Positions 22,570-36,912 of a stretch of 64,000 bases of DNA are shown here, one piece after another. Origin of the DNA: Ophioderma brevispina. Taxonomy: Eukaryota > Echinodermata > Ophiuroidea > Amphilepidida > Ophiodermatidae. The stretch lies in the NCBI GenBank assembly GCA_023653785.1, contig JAMKCH010088448.1, forward strand, positions 42,417 through 106,416. Reading direction: 5' to 3'. Position numbers and translations under genes: made by a program. Below the pieces are notes generated by a model. That model was not told the DNA's origin, searched no databases, and saw only the letters and a program-made list of their open reading frames with translations. Positions within the stretch are counted from its first letter, which is position 1. The number at the start of each line of letters is the position of its first letter.

Positions 22570-25500
22570 ACAATAACTTGTGGCCACTTGCTGAATTTAA
22601 TCATAGACGGTAGACCCACGTCTGTATCAAAATAATATCTATATAAGTCACGATAGCTGTTGTCCTGCGCCTATTCCGATGATAGACAAAGCTGCACACG
22701 GCACAGCAATTTAAATTTAGCGCATTACATCGATGGGAATTTCAGCCGATCAGCGATCGAGAAACGCACACACCTCCAACGCTACTTGTTTCATGGTAAC
22801 GTGCAATTGAATTGGCTCGAACAAGCCACTTTCAATTGAATATCGTGGTAAATCGCTCTGAACGAAAAGCTTGGCTATCAGCTAAATTTCACATGGTCAG
22901 ATTTTTGCTGCTTTCAAATCAATTCCCATGTAATTCAGCCAGATCATTGCAAAGATACAAGTACAAAACATAAGTAGGAATCAGACTGATATTTTGAGAA
23001 AAAAATGGTATCGGAAGTGCTTTCTCCGGATGTTAAAAATAACAAGATAAGATTCAACGTTTGATTGCCTACGTGATTATAGTTGATAATAAATTAGAGA
23101 AACTTTGACTATTCATTTGTACCAAGCGATAGTGATGGAACAGAAACTTGACTGAGCGATATGTATTGTAATATTGCATCAACATAGGTAGACAATAGGT
23201 TGTTCAAAGCAAAATGGAAGTGTAGACTTCCTGGACTGGTCGCATACCATCGCCGTTACCTCTTTCATAAAGCATGCAAACTTTGCATTCACCTGCATGC
23301 TAGCAATCGCCTCACCGATCTCAAAGGAGCACTGGCAGCAACGACGTGATTGTCTGGGGAAGTGCCGAGGAAATGCACAGATCTAACGTGTAGCAGTAAC
23401 TATCTTTGTTAGTACTTGTCTGTAGAACATAGCTGAGGGGTTCTTGTGGGCAATCAAAGTGTGTGTACTCTTCCAATAATGTAGTTAGAAACGTTTTCGA
23501 CATTTCCACCACTACGTGACATCCGACAGTAATCTCAGTACAACAAATTGGGAAACTCCACCCGTCTGACACACGAAAGTAAGACCGTAAAAATACAATC
23601 TCTTTCGCGATAGGCGACATAAAAGCGCGAGCATGAGGCGCCAACACCATTTCGAACTGGCTGAAGTTATATCATCGTTTTCGCGTAGTGTAACTCATCA
23701 AGGCTAGTTGCAACTATTGTTAGCGAACAAAATCAGTTTACGTGGTAGAATGTAAAAAGGAAATGGTGCATACGTGTAAATATGTCACCCGTTAGGTTAA
23801 TTGACAAAAACGATAAAGAGTGCACGACAGTCTTTGTTGACTTAACAATAGCTATAATAGATTCAGCCCATTGTTTTGGACAGCGTCCATCATCATGGAA
23901 TGCAACTAAGATAATACAGCCTGAATATTAACATCACCGTACATGGGAGTGCAAAGGTATTTTTCCCCTTCGTAACCAAAGCAGGGCGCTCAAAAGCCAA
24001 TAGCCATCAACTCACAGTTACATTGATTTCATTGAAGCAAATACTATTAGTCAGAATGTTGAAGAGTTAATGTATTTGTGTATATCGCTATCGAGACTAT
24101 TTCAATCGATTTAGCGTCTAATTTTAATTTCACTCATGAACATGCCCCTAAATTCAATTCCCATAACCTCGAAAAAGTGCTAGAGGTGACAGGGATGGGT
24201 TGATTGAATCTACATTACTTTCAGCAAGTTGATATCTCGGAAATAAACATGATTCCTCTCTTTCCATCACTAAAATGCAAAAATGCAAGTTAGGATGGGA
24301 CCCACTGGTCAAAAGGTCGCTTAGAAAAGGTTGGACCTGGCCCAGAAGATTTACGAATTTTGACCTCAGATACGGTTATAGGATCTATTTCGGATACCCC
24401 AAACGTGCTGTGGTAAAATTATCTTTTCTTGTCCGGTGAGGTATTGTAGTGGTTGCTATAAACGGAAGGGTATATAAAAATGATAAAATGAAAAAGTAGC
24501 TATGGAAACGGTATTAGGGGTAGGGATCATATAAACAGATAACTGAGTTATGGTGTATATCATAAGCGATTAGATAATGATGATTAGAGTCTATTTTGGT
24601 CAAAAATGGCAAATAAATTTTTTTTAAAAAAAATTGGCGGAAGAAAGAACTAAGCGACAAATATCGAAATGATCTATACAAAATAGGGTGGCTTATTTCT
24701 TCAACAAAATTTTGAACTATTCGAGATTTATCTGCTTTACGTCTGGCGAATGGAAAATTTATTCTTTGAATATTGTGTCTGGTAATGTTTGTGTTATTTT
24801 ATCCATAAGCAATGGTCCCATAATAAAGTTTTAATAGACCATTTTACATGTTACACAAGGTGGGTGGGGGGGTAATAATTGAAAATATAAGTAAATATAA
24901 CGCATTTAAGATTTCATATTTTACTTCTGTAACAAATGTTGTGATAACATACGTTTTGTCTATGCGGATTTACGTCGATTGCAATTGATTTCGTAATAAT
25001 TTTGAGATGCCAGTGGCGCGGGATGGATGGAGGATATGGGGAAAATTAACCACGGTTCAAGGAATTTTGTCCTCCCAACCCACCCCACCCCCAAAGAAAG
25101 AAATATCAACATACGCGAAAATAGCTAGAGTGCAAATTGTAAATTGTAAATAGAAATGTACTGCGCACAGCGATCCAAATCTTATAATTGCTAAGACGAT
25201 TTGTTTTTAAACGCACAATTATGAGTTTGTGCATACAACATGAATGTAGTTTTATATAATATAGTATCAAGTTAGCAACAAGGAAGAGAGAATAGAATAT
25301 CGTTAGAAGTGAGTAACAAGGTGATAGCCGTACAAATGAAAAGGATGCAAGCTTGCGTAAAACAGCTTCGTGCCCCAGGAATGGTTCAAACCATATCACG
25401 GGGCACATGTTTAACGGGTGATATTCTGTAGTGAATTGAGGTTTTGTCGTAATTGATTCAGAAATTCGAACATCTTGTCCCATATTTTCTCTAAAAATTT

Positions 25501-27050
25501 GAGGATGCAATGGAAGATTGAGTCATCATGGAAATCTATAGAGACGATGATGTTTGGTAGTTGTTCCAAAAATGACCTTCAAGTGGATGGATAGTGATGT
25601 GGCACCGATGGGGAGCATTGACTGCTATTGACTTCCTATATTGTTTGGCATATATATTTTTGTTTATAAGTCTTTTATTAATTCAAGCATTGTGAAAAGT
25701 GTTTCTTTGAGTCGTATTAGAGACATAAGTTCTCGTTTGTATAACGTTGGCGTGTGTTTAAACTGTAGATGATTTCAGGAGGGCGCGAACTGTTATGATA
25801 TATGCACAGCGTCGCCAACATTACATTACTATGTACTTTAATTCATTCTGAGAAATCGCGACTGAAAACTAATTTCATGCCTATACCATAAAAGTGAGAT
25901 AAAAGAAACACAACTTGTTTTATATTGTGAAGAAATATATATGAATTTTTTTTTTTTTTTTTAAATAATAAAACTACAATTAAACCCTCTTAATTAAGCT
26001 ACAATAATGTCCGATGTGAAAATCAAAATATGCGATTGACAGAATACGACAAAATTACATCATCAATAATTGTAAATGGATTACTATGTGAAAAAGCTGT
26101 CTTTGTGGATTTACAGAACATGTTGAATTAAAACAATGCCAAAAAATTTTGCCAAACCTTAAAGTATATGATGCGGGCGACGTTGTGATAATGGCTTAAG
26201 TGTCGATGGCTAACAGTGCTTTGGTGGGCATTTAATATTTTGGAAATTGAGTATTTTCGATATCGCTGTAAGTATCTTTGTATATGTAGGTCGAGGACTG
26301 CAATTGGTGAGAAGAAAAAAATGCAATAGTGCCCGTAGACGTTGCCTGCCCTCATAGTCAGACATGCCTCACCTCTGTTGTTTCTTGTAGTTTTGTTTTT
26401 CAATTAGAGAAAATAAATTACTGCAGCTATAATATATCATGGTTGTATGGGTCTACAAATTACGTGTCATCAAGTTTGAAAATAAATTATCTTCAAGAGT
26501 GTACCAATGTCGAAGAGTGGGGAAACAGAGAGGAACATTAGTAGAATACTTTTTCTGCATGGCACGTCTGGTACCCCAATATAGCTACAGCTAATTAGTG
26601 TTTTGAATCCTTAAAGGTAATTCCACCGGATCAAAACATAATATTTTCTTTGTTTCACAGGAAAAGGGCATGACAAACATACCCAAATTCCAAATGTTAT
26701 ATGAATCCGATATAACATTTAAACGGTCAGTCCATATGCCCCATGCATGGGCTATACGGACCCTTTGAAACGATTTTTTCGAAAGCCCAAAGCTTCAATT
26801 GGTAATGAAAAAACAATTAAAGAATGAAATAAGATTATTGGAAATAACGATCTTGTTAAGAGGTCCATAGTACTCCACTTTCCCTACCTCTTGCCGTGTT
26901 TGGGGCCGAGTCCCAATAGCAATAATTTTGGGTTTAAGGTGTGCATATAGTTGTACATATTTTTGCAAGAAGAATGCGGTTTTTGTGTTCGGGATTGCAA
27001 TAGCAATTAGCGACTTGGCGAGTTTAATCAACTTGTACGCGTAGATGGAA
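22570..27050. other. Unassigned DNA, no recognisable repeat or gene
   Basis: This is the longest stretch without identifiable elements. The two longest open frames, on the minus strand (23321-23650, 109 codons; 25106-25510, 134 codons), show no family motif. The latter is rich in Leu, Tyr, Ser and Phe, as expected of translated AT-rich DNA. T and A runs occur at 24620 and 25947. Host introns or regulatory DNA are possible but cannot be shown from sequence alone. Confidence 0.45.
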
Positions 27051-27054
27051 TACA

Positions 27055-29265
27055 TCATCTTCTTTTATGCGTGGAGGCAGCAGCTAAATGTGTTGATTTT
27101 GTGGAGCCAGCTCGATGTTGATGATTGATTGCGGGGTTGAGAGGTCTGATCACACGGTGGACGAAGGCTAGCTACGGGCACTCATTTATTAGAATGTTGA
27201 TCTGCAGTCTATGATGATGGAGAGCCAAAGTGGTCAGGCTGCCGATGGTCGAAACCTCCATCGGTGCATATTGATGTTGAAGCGACCGAATCCTGTGCGG
27301 AATCTGTTCACGGGTTGAACCATTCCTTGATGGAAGAGTGCGACCATCAGGAGGAAGTTCCAAGAGGGAGGTTGATAGTGAAATGGGTCTGGTCTGGGAA
27401 TCCTAGCCCGGGCAGGTTTCCTTGTATGTAAGATGTCGAATGGGAGCTGGAGAGTTTTAGCAGCGTGTTCGACAGAAAAGGTCTGCGAGGAGCGCAGTCT
27501 TCTGTCTGCCAGCTGGTGTGCAGCAGTTGCATTGTTGTCTAAAGAGCCTTGTTCACCAGATTATGTGTGTGATGTTCTCTCCAAAAGCACTGCAGGGCAA
27601 TGCCTGGAAATCACTGGTAGAAACCAGATGGAGTGGCGAAGGCAGCAGCAATGGTTCTCATGGTCTCGTTGAAAATGTGCCCAACTTTTTGAATGAGAGA
27701 CTATGCACCATGCTGGGCGGCATATTCAGCTAGCGCTGTAACTAGGGCCAGGGCGGTGGTGCGTAGAGTGGATGCACTAGCACCCATGAAGGCAAGTCGG
27801 CACAGGAGGTATTCCTCGAAGATACTTGTACATACTACTGACTGGAGATGTTGCCGATAAGTAAGTGCCGATCAAGTTTCCCTCCCAGATAAGTTGGTGT
27901 TGTTGTAGGATGTATGGCAGAGGCGCCCATTGAGGTTGATTTGGAGAGCTGGCGATGAGCATCATTGGTGTTCGGATTTTAAAAGGCAGTTAGAGTAGCG
28001 GTGTCAGCTCATTCAGCTTGAGTCTCCAGGTCTGAAATGTGCTTGCAAGTATGGCCATATCTGCAGTAAGTTATACTTTCTACTTCAGTCCAGCTTCTGT
28101 TCCGAGTGAAAGAAAGGGCCAAGATCGTAGGGCGTAGCCATATGTGGAGGATGTTGTTGAGGTATGTCGTGGATTACAAGTTAAACAGTATGGGAGCAAT
28201 ACTGATCCTGCCCATCACTGCTCTAAGAACAAAGCTTTGCTTTGGAAGCATGTTACATATGAATTATAGGTGACGGTTCCGGGGATGTCCTGCGAAGCTT
28301 GTGAGATCAAAAGGCCCTGGTGCCAACTGTTGTAGTATCTGCAGTAAGATCCACCAAGATGACGCCTGCCATACGACGCTTTTCAAAGCTCTCATTCCAA
28401 TATCTTTGGGAGTTTTACAAGGATAGGACAGTGCTCCGGAAACGGCGAAATCCTGCTGTTCGTCAGACAGATAGGATTCGATGACTGGCTCCAGCCGGGC
28501 CAAGATCAGCCTCTCAAGGATGTTTGAAGGAGGATGGAAACACACGAGTAGTGATATTTGGCCGGTAGTCTTGGGGTGTCAACAGCATGTTGGTTTGGGG
28601 GAGTGCGATGATGGTAGCATCTTCCAGATCGTGGGTACGGGAATGGTTGGGTATAATTAGGGCAAACATGGTAGGAACTCCTGGAGTCAATTCCAATTAC
28701 ATTGTGGGCCAAGGATCAGGAACTCCGCTGGTATATTATCAGCCCATGGGATCTTCCACTCTTAGTAGGCTGATAGCAGAGGCAAGCTTATATGTGAGAA
28801 GGATGTTGAAAGTGACCCGTCCTAGTCAGGGCTCGACGAAGTTTTGGTTGATATCTTTTTTAACAGAGCGAGTGTGACCTATCAATATCCTTGAAACGAC
28901 CATTTGCGAGGATTGCAATCAGCAAATTGAGTTGGCAGACACAGGACATTCGATTGTATGGAAACTATGCCGGCGAGGCAAGTTATGGTCTTCCAGGCCT
29001 GCTGCTTAGAAGGAGTGAAGTCAATTCCCCGGGACTCTCTTCTCTCGGCTTACGACGTTTCCTATCCAACCGTGTGTCAGGATCTGAAGCCTTAGAATTG
29101 TCGCTTCTTCCCCGGGTTCAGAATTCAAGAATTCATTATGAAGTGCGTCACATCCTCATCCCAGATTGCCGATATAAATGAGGCGAAGCCACGTGGGATG
29201 ATCTTCTTGCTATCTTAAAAAGAGTTACATGTGTGTTGTAGGAATTGTCCAGATTGGAGAAGGTA
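27055..29265 (-). pseudogene. Decayed LINE (linker, RT and C-terminus)
   Basis: Reading the minus strand, LINE polyprotein blocks appear in the correct order across several frames. A pre-RT block 'KKIIPRG...WDED' lies near 29190-29212. A linker 'IDFTPSKQQAWKTI' lies near 28985-29024. An RT entry block with 'IALPQTN' and 'DYRP' lies near 28555-28610, followed by 'ILERLILARLEPVIESYLSD' (about 28445-28520). A C-terminal block 'VNRFRTGFGRFNINMHRWRF' is near 27250-27305. The last is typical of the post-RT tail in Jockey/CR1-group LINEs. The palm between about 27400 and 28300 is badly eroded and no intact YxDD box was found. Multiple frameshifts and stops show it is long dead. Plus-strand frames here are shadows. 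Confidence 0.8.
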
Positions 29266-29269
29266 GGTA

Positions 29270-32200
29270 TCGGAAGGTTGGGGAACTTATGACTCCACCA
29301 ATTGAAAAATATATGTAAATATGGGTCAAGCAACTACTACCAGGATTTGTAGGGGTGATTTTTCAGATTGATGCTGAAATTTTTAGGGGGGGGGCAAATT
29401 TTATAAAAGGGATGCATAGTTTTCGGAACCTTTCATTTGTCAGGAGTCATTTGTAATCATTTGGGGAGTAATGTTTTGCATTTTTATTTCGGGGGGACGC
29501 TACCGCACCACCTCCTGCACTGACTGATAGTTGCACAGACAGGAACCTTCCGCACAAATTGAGCCCAAGTCGAAAAGGAAAATATTTTCGGCGTGGGTGT
29601 TCGGTAAATGCCGAAAATCGTGTACCCCGCAATGCATCACCTTAAAATTGAAAAATTCCCAAAAGACTCCTAGCAAGTGGGCGGTAACTTAGGAGGGGGC
29701 CATTATTTACACCAGGAGAAAGGTGATTTGAGCTGGGGTATACGAAAGAAATTGCTAAGCAAGAGTGCGATATGAAAGCTTTTAAAACATTTTTTAATCA
29801 AGGGGAGGGGGGACGTTGTGAACTTTAATGGAAACATCTCATTAAATCAGAGGGAATGCCAAAGTTGAACGAAGCGAACGGAAAGGGGGAACCGAAAATT
29901 TTTGCCGGCAAAAACAAGTTGAATTCACTCCATTCCTCCCCCTGGCGTAAATAATGGACCGACTCCCGTATAAAAATAAACAAACATAAGACCCTAAAAC
30001 TCAACTCTAGAATTGTATAAAACTAATAACAATACGAAATTCATCATTCAGCTTCAGACGGTAGGAAAGGTGACATGTTAACATAGTTGTGTTACGATAT
30101 TAGTAATGTGCTAAAATTCAGTACGAAAAGACCGTCCGTGTTTGACCTTTGACACTTTTAAGAAATAGTTAAGTGAATAAAAGAACAAAAAGTTACAAAA
30201 AATGTGTTGTACTGTTATATTAGCAAATTTAATTACCACTTTGTCCCCTTTATAAGATAAGCAAAAATCCTAATTTGTTACCCCAACCCTTAAAAAATTG
30301 AACAACAATATTCAGGTTGCAATGACCCTTTATCTAAAACAAGCCAGTCCGCAGCTGGACAAGAATTCAGATTTACACCACACTTTGCATATATCCCAAA
30401 AAATGGTATTTTTAAATGAATCTGAACTTCAAAATCGTAATCTTTCCGAAGCCAGGTCCTCCCAATTTTGAGGCAGTGGGTCCCTGACTATAGGATACTA
30501 TGGGTTAGAACCCACACCTACTATACTGACTTTAAGATCATCTCGACACTGTACGCCAATCCGATGTTAGTAGAGGGTCTTCTTTAGAAACACGTCAACT
30601 CCAAGCGAGGACAAGCCAGTGGAAGCAACATTTTATAAAAACACTTTTAAACAAAATACCATAACCACGCACGTGTAACAGAAAAGGTGCGGCATTTCAG
30701 AATGTGGTCCATATTGACGACGGCGGGAGGATAGGTCTTGAGCAATTCAACTTTTCGAGGAACAATTTCGCGTTCCCCTTCGATTCGTAAATTCGCAATT
30801 TAAAAAATTTCTCCATTGAAAGTTCATTTCCCTCCCGCTCTACTTGTGAAAAGGTCCATGTTCTACCTTTCGTTCACGGTTTCCGTATTCCCACTATAGA
30901 TCCTTCAATCACTACATGTATTTAAGCCAGTATGACTGAGCAAAAATGTTCTTTAGACGAATCTTGGGGTATCACTTTGCACCAGAATAATAAAAGTTAT
31001 ATTAGGTATTTCTTTATATCCAAACATATCCAACGCCCTTTAAAATGACCCTAATTTCATCAACACAAGCATCTGCTCTGGTCCTCATATGTCTGATACA
31101 TTTCGGGTCCAGTTTCATGTCCCCGTAATGGCCCCAAACTCAGAGCCACAATCTGGCACACATACGTCATGATGTCGATAGGCATGCAGTTTCGTGAACA
31201 CGTACGTTTGACAAAGACAAAACTAGAAGCCAAGGTGTGAGATCCGGAGACCTTGATGGCAACTCAATAGCATGGTTAGGGAAGTCAGTTTAGAGAGTTG
31301 CCTCAATCTGTCGTAGATAGTAATCTGCCGATGAGCAGGTTGTTTCATATTGCATCCAAAGTTCTCCAACACACAGACTGAGCGCTCCACGTGATAGAGT
31401 TGAGCGGATTATCCTGTGAACGCTAAAACAATATAATAATTGACCATCTAAGTATGTTCACCATTTTCATTGAGAAAAGAACATGTGGTCCGAAGAAAGT
31501 GAAATTTTCGCGTAAACTTATCCAAATAGAAAGAGGTGTAGTCTTTATGGTCAGTGTTAAAAACGTAGAAAGTACCTATGCATTGAATGAGCAGTGTACA
31601 AAGAAGAAAGAAAAAGCCACGTCAATCTTGGTACGCATTTTTTTAAAGACGCACCAAACAAGAAAACAAGGAAAACGCGCTCACCGGAAGCTGAAAAAAG
31701 CACATTTACAGACAGGAGACAAACACGAAAAATGACAGAGACAACAAATTTAAATTTATTGAATTTTCCTTAGTAGCTACAACGAAGACGAAAGACAGAT
31801 TTGCTAAATGTGCTACCACGTGTCAAACGCCTGACTAAAATGTGTGTATCTGATCTCTCCTTGTATTGGAATAGACGGCTGTCCTCTGACGTACATGGAC
31901 ACCTACGTTTAGGGAGGACGCCAATCGAAAACGTGGTGTGGTGTGTGTGGGTGGGTGGGGTGTGTGGCTGGGGGGGTAGGTGGTGTGGTCAATTGCAAGC
32001 ACTGTATAAGTATGACATAAACAAACGCACCATGAAATGCAATTTTGAAAATGCTGTCAAATTCAAAGAGTCAACGATTGTTTCTTGGATCACGGTTATC
32101 AGTTATTGAAAGTCACGAAATTTTCTCTAGTGCAAATTTCTAAATTAGTTATTACGACCTCTAAATAAGATATCGTCATGTGAGTATAGGCAATTTTTTT

Positions 32201-33980
32201 TGTTGTTGTAAATGAAAGGTGCAAATTTTAAACAAATGATTTTGTACTAATCATTAGATCAATTTCGTTAATTTTGGAGGTTTTGAACAAACAAATATCT
32301 GGTGTTATATACTTCTGAAAATTTCAGTTTACATTTTTGTCATATAACGAAAATATGTTGGGGCCTTTCCTTTTAGCGAATGTCCTTGTTGATTAATGAA
32401 ACGAAGACGAGCGGTTTTTAAAAGTTGCGAGAGTAGTCTACTTTGTCCATTTTGACCTTCGGTTTGTGCGTACACAGCTATGTACGGGTAACCATATAAA
32501 ACGTAATAACGGACACGCTCTAGCCTTTAAGTCAGACGTAGGTGCATACTACGCGGGGATGAAAACCAGAAAAATGGCCATTGGGGTTTTACAATGAAGT
32601 TTTAAGTTGGTGGTTTAGCAACTGCATGTGTAAGGTATGGTGTCGATCGAATAGAGTAATGTGAGTTGTCCCCAATTCATTTTCTCAAGGGGAGTATTTG
32701 ACCCAGTTACCACAATTAGACTTGTACATTACCGAAAAGGCGTCCTCAAGCTTTTAATATCAAACGTACGACATACGGAAACGAAGTCGCATTAAACATA
32801 TTATAAGAGAATCTTAACTTAATTTTTAACGGTATATTCTTTGAAGTGAGTATATACAAGACGGTCGGCAGCCAGAACTCAAAACGGTAGATATACGACG
32901 ACCGTTGAGAAAATGGGCTATCATACACAGGTTCGGTCCATTTTTCGATAGAAAGATCGGATTATTTCGGCTATCATCGATCGTTCGATCGCCACTTTTC
33001 GTTAAATGGGCGCCATTGTAGTATGATTTTCGTGAAAACGGGAGCTCCAAACTTTAGAGAGGGCGACGGGTCCTGAACGGGACCTGCATCCAGTCTGAAC
33101 AGTTTAGCTAATTTTGTCCAGTTAGACGAAAATAAGCCTTCTTTATTTACATATTTAGAGCCTATTTTGGGTCTAAGAAAAACAGCAAAACGTGGAAATA
33201 GTGGTAGGGCCTTATGTTTTCTTTAACCCGAATTGTGATTGTAGGCCTACGTGTTTAGGGGATCTCATAAGCAGGAGCAAAATCATAAATATATTGTAAT
33301 CGGAACTTCGTAAGTTAAAGCAAAGCGAGATAATAAAGGGTTATATAATGACACAGGCATTGCTTATTGAGGCGATAATTAAAAATAACTGTTTAGGTAT
33401 GTTTTAGAGTGTTTTGTAGTCAGTATTAAAAAATATGTGTTTACACTGAGAATATTAATTAGTCAAAAAGGTGTTCTTTTTGCTAATTAAAAAGTAGTCA
33501 GGCAAATCAGTTGTTGTAGGCCTATCATTCATAATATGTACTTCAATGCTGGAAACATGTTGCTATGCTGGAAGATATTCTTCCCATATTTTAAAGTAGT
33601 TTCATGATTACAAACTATTTTCATTACCTTCTAAAATTTACACTTTAAAATGACAAAAGTATGAATGACGAATTTTAATTGTTTTAAATGACCAATTAAT
33701 TTCGATTCAAAGACTCATGAAATGACTAGGATCGTTTGTCAAGACACAAAAATGAGGAATTTAAGTACACATTGGTCATTGCAATTAGTCATTTGACGCA
33801 ATGTCGTAAATAAAAAAAGTCCAATTTCCAGTTGTAGAAATATTTGCAAGATGAAATTAATCCTGGAAAATCTTTACAAAGCATCTTTTTAATTCAAACC
33901 ACTTTTTTAGCACTATTTGTGGATTATAAAAAAATGGGCATGACTAATATTTAATTAGTCAAATAAGACATTTTTTTTGA
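29270..33980. other. Unassigned DNA
   Basis: No exon or RNA gene is supported. Open frames at 31454-31735 (basic, Lys-rich) and 31801-32109 (contains a GT/GGGT-rich simple stretch near 31935-31985) have no family resemblance. GC-rich phrases with long G runs near 29380 resemble repeat ends seen elsewhere but give no clear pair. Confidence 0.4.
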
Positions 33981-33984
33981 CTAA

Positions 33985-35300
33985 TAATATTCTCAGTAGG
34001 GGCATTTTGAAAGCCTTGTTCACGCATCATAATCCACTTTTGAATACAATGACACCCCCCGGGGGTCTGGGCCTCAAACAAATTATTTTGAGAGGTCCCC
34101 CCCCTTTAAATACAGGTACCCCTGTACGGTGGCTAGATTTGAGAAAACCCAGGTTAAGTTTTTAAGCTCTCCCCCCCCCAAACATTTCGGAGCACCCCCA
34201 CTTGCATCAGCCCCTCCCCCCAAAAAGGGTCCGGGACCGTCCCTCCGTCCCTTAGCCAAGAATGGCAAAAATAAATAATTATTAAAAGAAAGGTTTAAAA
34301 TAGGTAAACAAGAAGGAGGTGGCCAACAATTCCATTTAGATGTTGAGTGGTAAAGTATGACAAAGATTTTCAGGTACCTTAACTCCACCTCCATCTCTGG
34401 GCCCTTCATCCCACCCAGGAGAGGCAAACAGGGTTGTAGGCCTTAAAATAAAACTCCTGGAGGGGCGAGAAAATCATAGGATGGGCGGAAACATTACATT
34501 ACATGGCTCATATAGGTAAAATAAAAAAATCCAAATTTTAAACAATTAATGCTTAAAACCCCGGTTTTTCCAAATAATTTGAACACTTGGGGGGGGGTGG
34601 CACTCCATGGCGACGCCCATTCTCCCACCAAAACACCCCACATTTGGAGTGAGAATTTCAAAACAATTTCCGGCTCGATATCAGCTTTAGGCAATTTTAT
34701 CAAGTTTCCACTGAAACCTCTAGCTACCTCTTGATCAGCACAGCCAAACACGAAGGGTACGGCGGGCAGGAAAGTGTGTAGTCTGTGTCACAGACTTCGA
34801 AAGATATTATTCTAAATATAATGCGCGAGAGATTAAAAACGTTATCAGTCCGTCTAGCGAATTGCAGTTGCAAATGAACTTAAAACTCAAATATCTCCGG
34901 AAAACGAAAGGGTGTTTCTATGGAGATTTGTGCATCAGAGGGTCCGTTCTATGTTTTGTTTTGGATATGTATCGTAATTGGGTCTGAACCTTTAGAACCA
35001 AGCGAGAAAATGAACGTTTTGTCGGGTAATTCGGTGCTCGCAAACACGGAAAAGTTTAACACGCAATCGCTTCGGCCGAATCCTTTTTCCCACAATGCCT
35101 TCGGTATTATTCCAGTCTTGAGGAATTTTAAAAAGCTGGCCAATTTTTTTTTTTTTTTCAATTTTAGAAACAGGATATACGTAACTTACCGCCGTTACCG
35201 GACCGCCAGTAACACGAGAGGTAGTGAGGACCCAACTCCTGCCCGACCTTAGGAGGCACTTAAAATTTGTATTTGATACCCAAGCCAATTAAACTTCAAC
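33985..35300. other. Repeat-like DNA with C/G runs, unassigned
   Basis: Stretches such as 'ccccccgggggtctgggcct', 'ggtcccccccctttaaata' and 'gcccctccccccaaaaaggg' look like ends of interspersed repeats, but no inverted or direct partner was found in the window. A T16 run lies at 35143-35158. No gene is supported. Confidence 0.35.
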
Positions 35301-35314
35301 CGTCATGCTTTGCA

Positions 35315-35505
35315 AAAACAGTCGTGTATATACCGCGCCCGCGGTTTATATGTGGAAGACGACCGTCGTGAATATACGGCCGCACTGGAAGCCGCCGTAA
35401 CGACCGTCGTGTAATACCGATTGCTAGTTGGGTACACGACCGTCACGGTCGTGTATGTACGATTTCTATGGTACACGACCGTCGTGTATATACCGGTGTC
35501 ATCGT
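35315..35505. repeat. CpG-rich degenerate short-period repeat
   Basis: The word gtcgtg followed by a TA-rich tail (for example gtcgtgtatatacc) occurs five times, starting at 35321, 35365, 35406, 35448 and 35481, spaced 33-44 bp. Most copies are preceded by acgacc or cacgacc. One copy forms the palindrome acgaccgtcacggtcgt (35436-35452 region). CpG density is strikingly higher than in the surroundings. It may be a degenerate minisatellite or the core of a palindromic transposon. Confidence 0.6.
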
Positions 35506-35509
35506 CTTT

Positions 35510-36912
35510 ATACAATAATAAACGGATCCTTTCATTCAGTTTTGTTTATACAGTATATGAGACTTATAGTCAATGTTATTTACATGGGTAAATATTGGAG
35601 AATGGAATCGTATGTTGTAAAATTGATTATAATTATGCTTCGTTATACTTTCCAATCAACAAATTAGTTTTTGGTAGCAAAAAACTAATTCGGGTCCAGA
35701 GACCCAACTCGTAATTACAAATTAACGTTGTGCAAATGATGTTGCTCACAAGCAACTCCTTTAATAATTTTTCGTCATTTTTTAGCATAAAGGTAGATAG
35801 CAATTTAATGCTTAAAACCTGGCAGTTATACGAATTATAATCAACTCGAATGCCAATTCCTTTTGTCCGCAAGCATCTATTTTTTTTTTTTTTGAAACCG
35901 CATATCAACATCATGATTGAAAAAAAGTCTAATGACATCTACTACATCACAAATCATTACTTCACTTAAGAAACTTTTGGAACCTTTCCGGAAAGGTATT
36001 AACCAGGTAAACATATTCTTTCTACAAAATTGACAAGCGGAATTCTATTTTTTTTCATTTGAAGATGTAAACCAAGCTCAGTCTTTACTGTTAGGAGTCT
36101 TCTCAAAAGTTACAAAGAGAAAAAAAATATCTAAAGGATAACATCAGGATAATAAAACAGGCAGTAGTTAGAAATCGTGAGAGGACACAACTGCAGAACC
36201 GGGGAACACCGAACTCGTTCGTTTCGTTTCGTTGCGCACATACAGTAAGCACAAAAGAGGAGGAGAAAACAGTTAGCAGGTGCAAAGAGTTACAATATTC
36301 TCATCACCAAGGGTCTATTACTGACACTAATGGGGTATTATAATATCGATTTTCCTTATTGGATTGCTGTTGGGTGCAAAAATCTTATTTTTGAATGTTT
36401 TTGATTTTGATTTTTAATTTTCTGATTAGAATAATCACTAATAGTGACTTTAATGGATTGCAAGTAACCGGGGTAAAGGCACAGGGCAAATGCTATGACT
36501 ACCGTGTTTCAAGGGCGAGTTCTCATGTGTAGACTGTGCGAGATTGGTGACTGAAATTGTGGTATGGAACCGACCATAATGGTATGCTACCAATAGCTGT
36601 TGCAACGAAGCTTAAGATTTTGAAATTCAGGTAAATCTAATGCAACGTTTTAGGATTTCGAATGATGGCAATTCAACCAGAATACGTGTCTGATTTCTGA
36701 AATTCTGAACGAATTTAAAAATGGGAAAAGGAGTTTCCAAAAATGAACTGGGTTCTTTTAATTTATAGATTTTTAGTTGTATTTGCGTGGCGGCCCAATC
36801 AAACCAAAGCATTTAAATGTCAAAATAAATAAAAACAATTGATATACAACAATGTGACTAAAAGTTTCAAAGGAAATTGAATTTCAAAATCCTCTCTCAT
36901 GCACTTTGCAAG
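35510..36912. other. Unassigned AT-rich DNA
   Basis: No gene is supported. Near 36433-36452 'atcactaatagtgactttaa' resembles the terminal repeat of the element at 1645-2164, suggesting an isolated end. T14 is at 35880. Confidence 0.4.

Noticed and set aside
23321..23650. 109-codon minus-strand frame as a host exon
   Set aside because: No recognisable domain, and splice sites could not be argued convincingly.
25106..25510. 134-codon minus-strand frame as a membrane protein gene
   Set aside because: Hydrophobic content is what AT-rich DNA gives by chance. There is no motif, no repeats and no supporting context.
27172..28877. Plus-strand frames over the 27-29 kb LINE as genes
   Set aside because: The LINE blocks read in order on the minus strand; the plus-strand frames are shadows.
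35428..35667. 79-codon frame across the CpG-rich repeat as a gene
   Set aside because: Its start lies in the degenerate repeat and the rest is AT-rich without any family feature.
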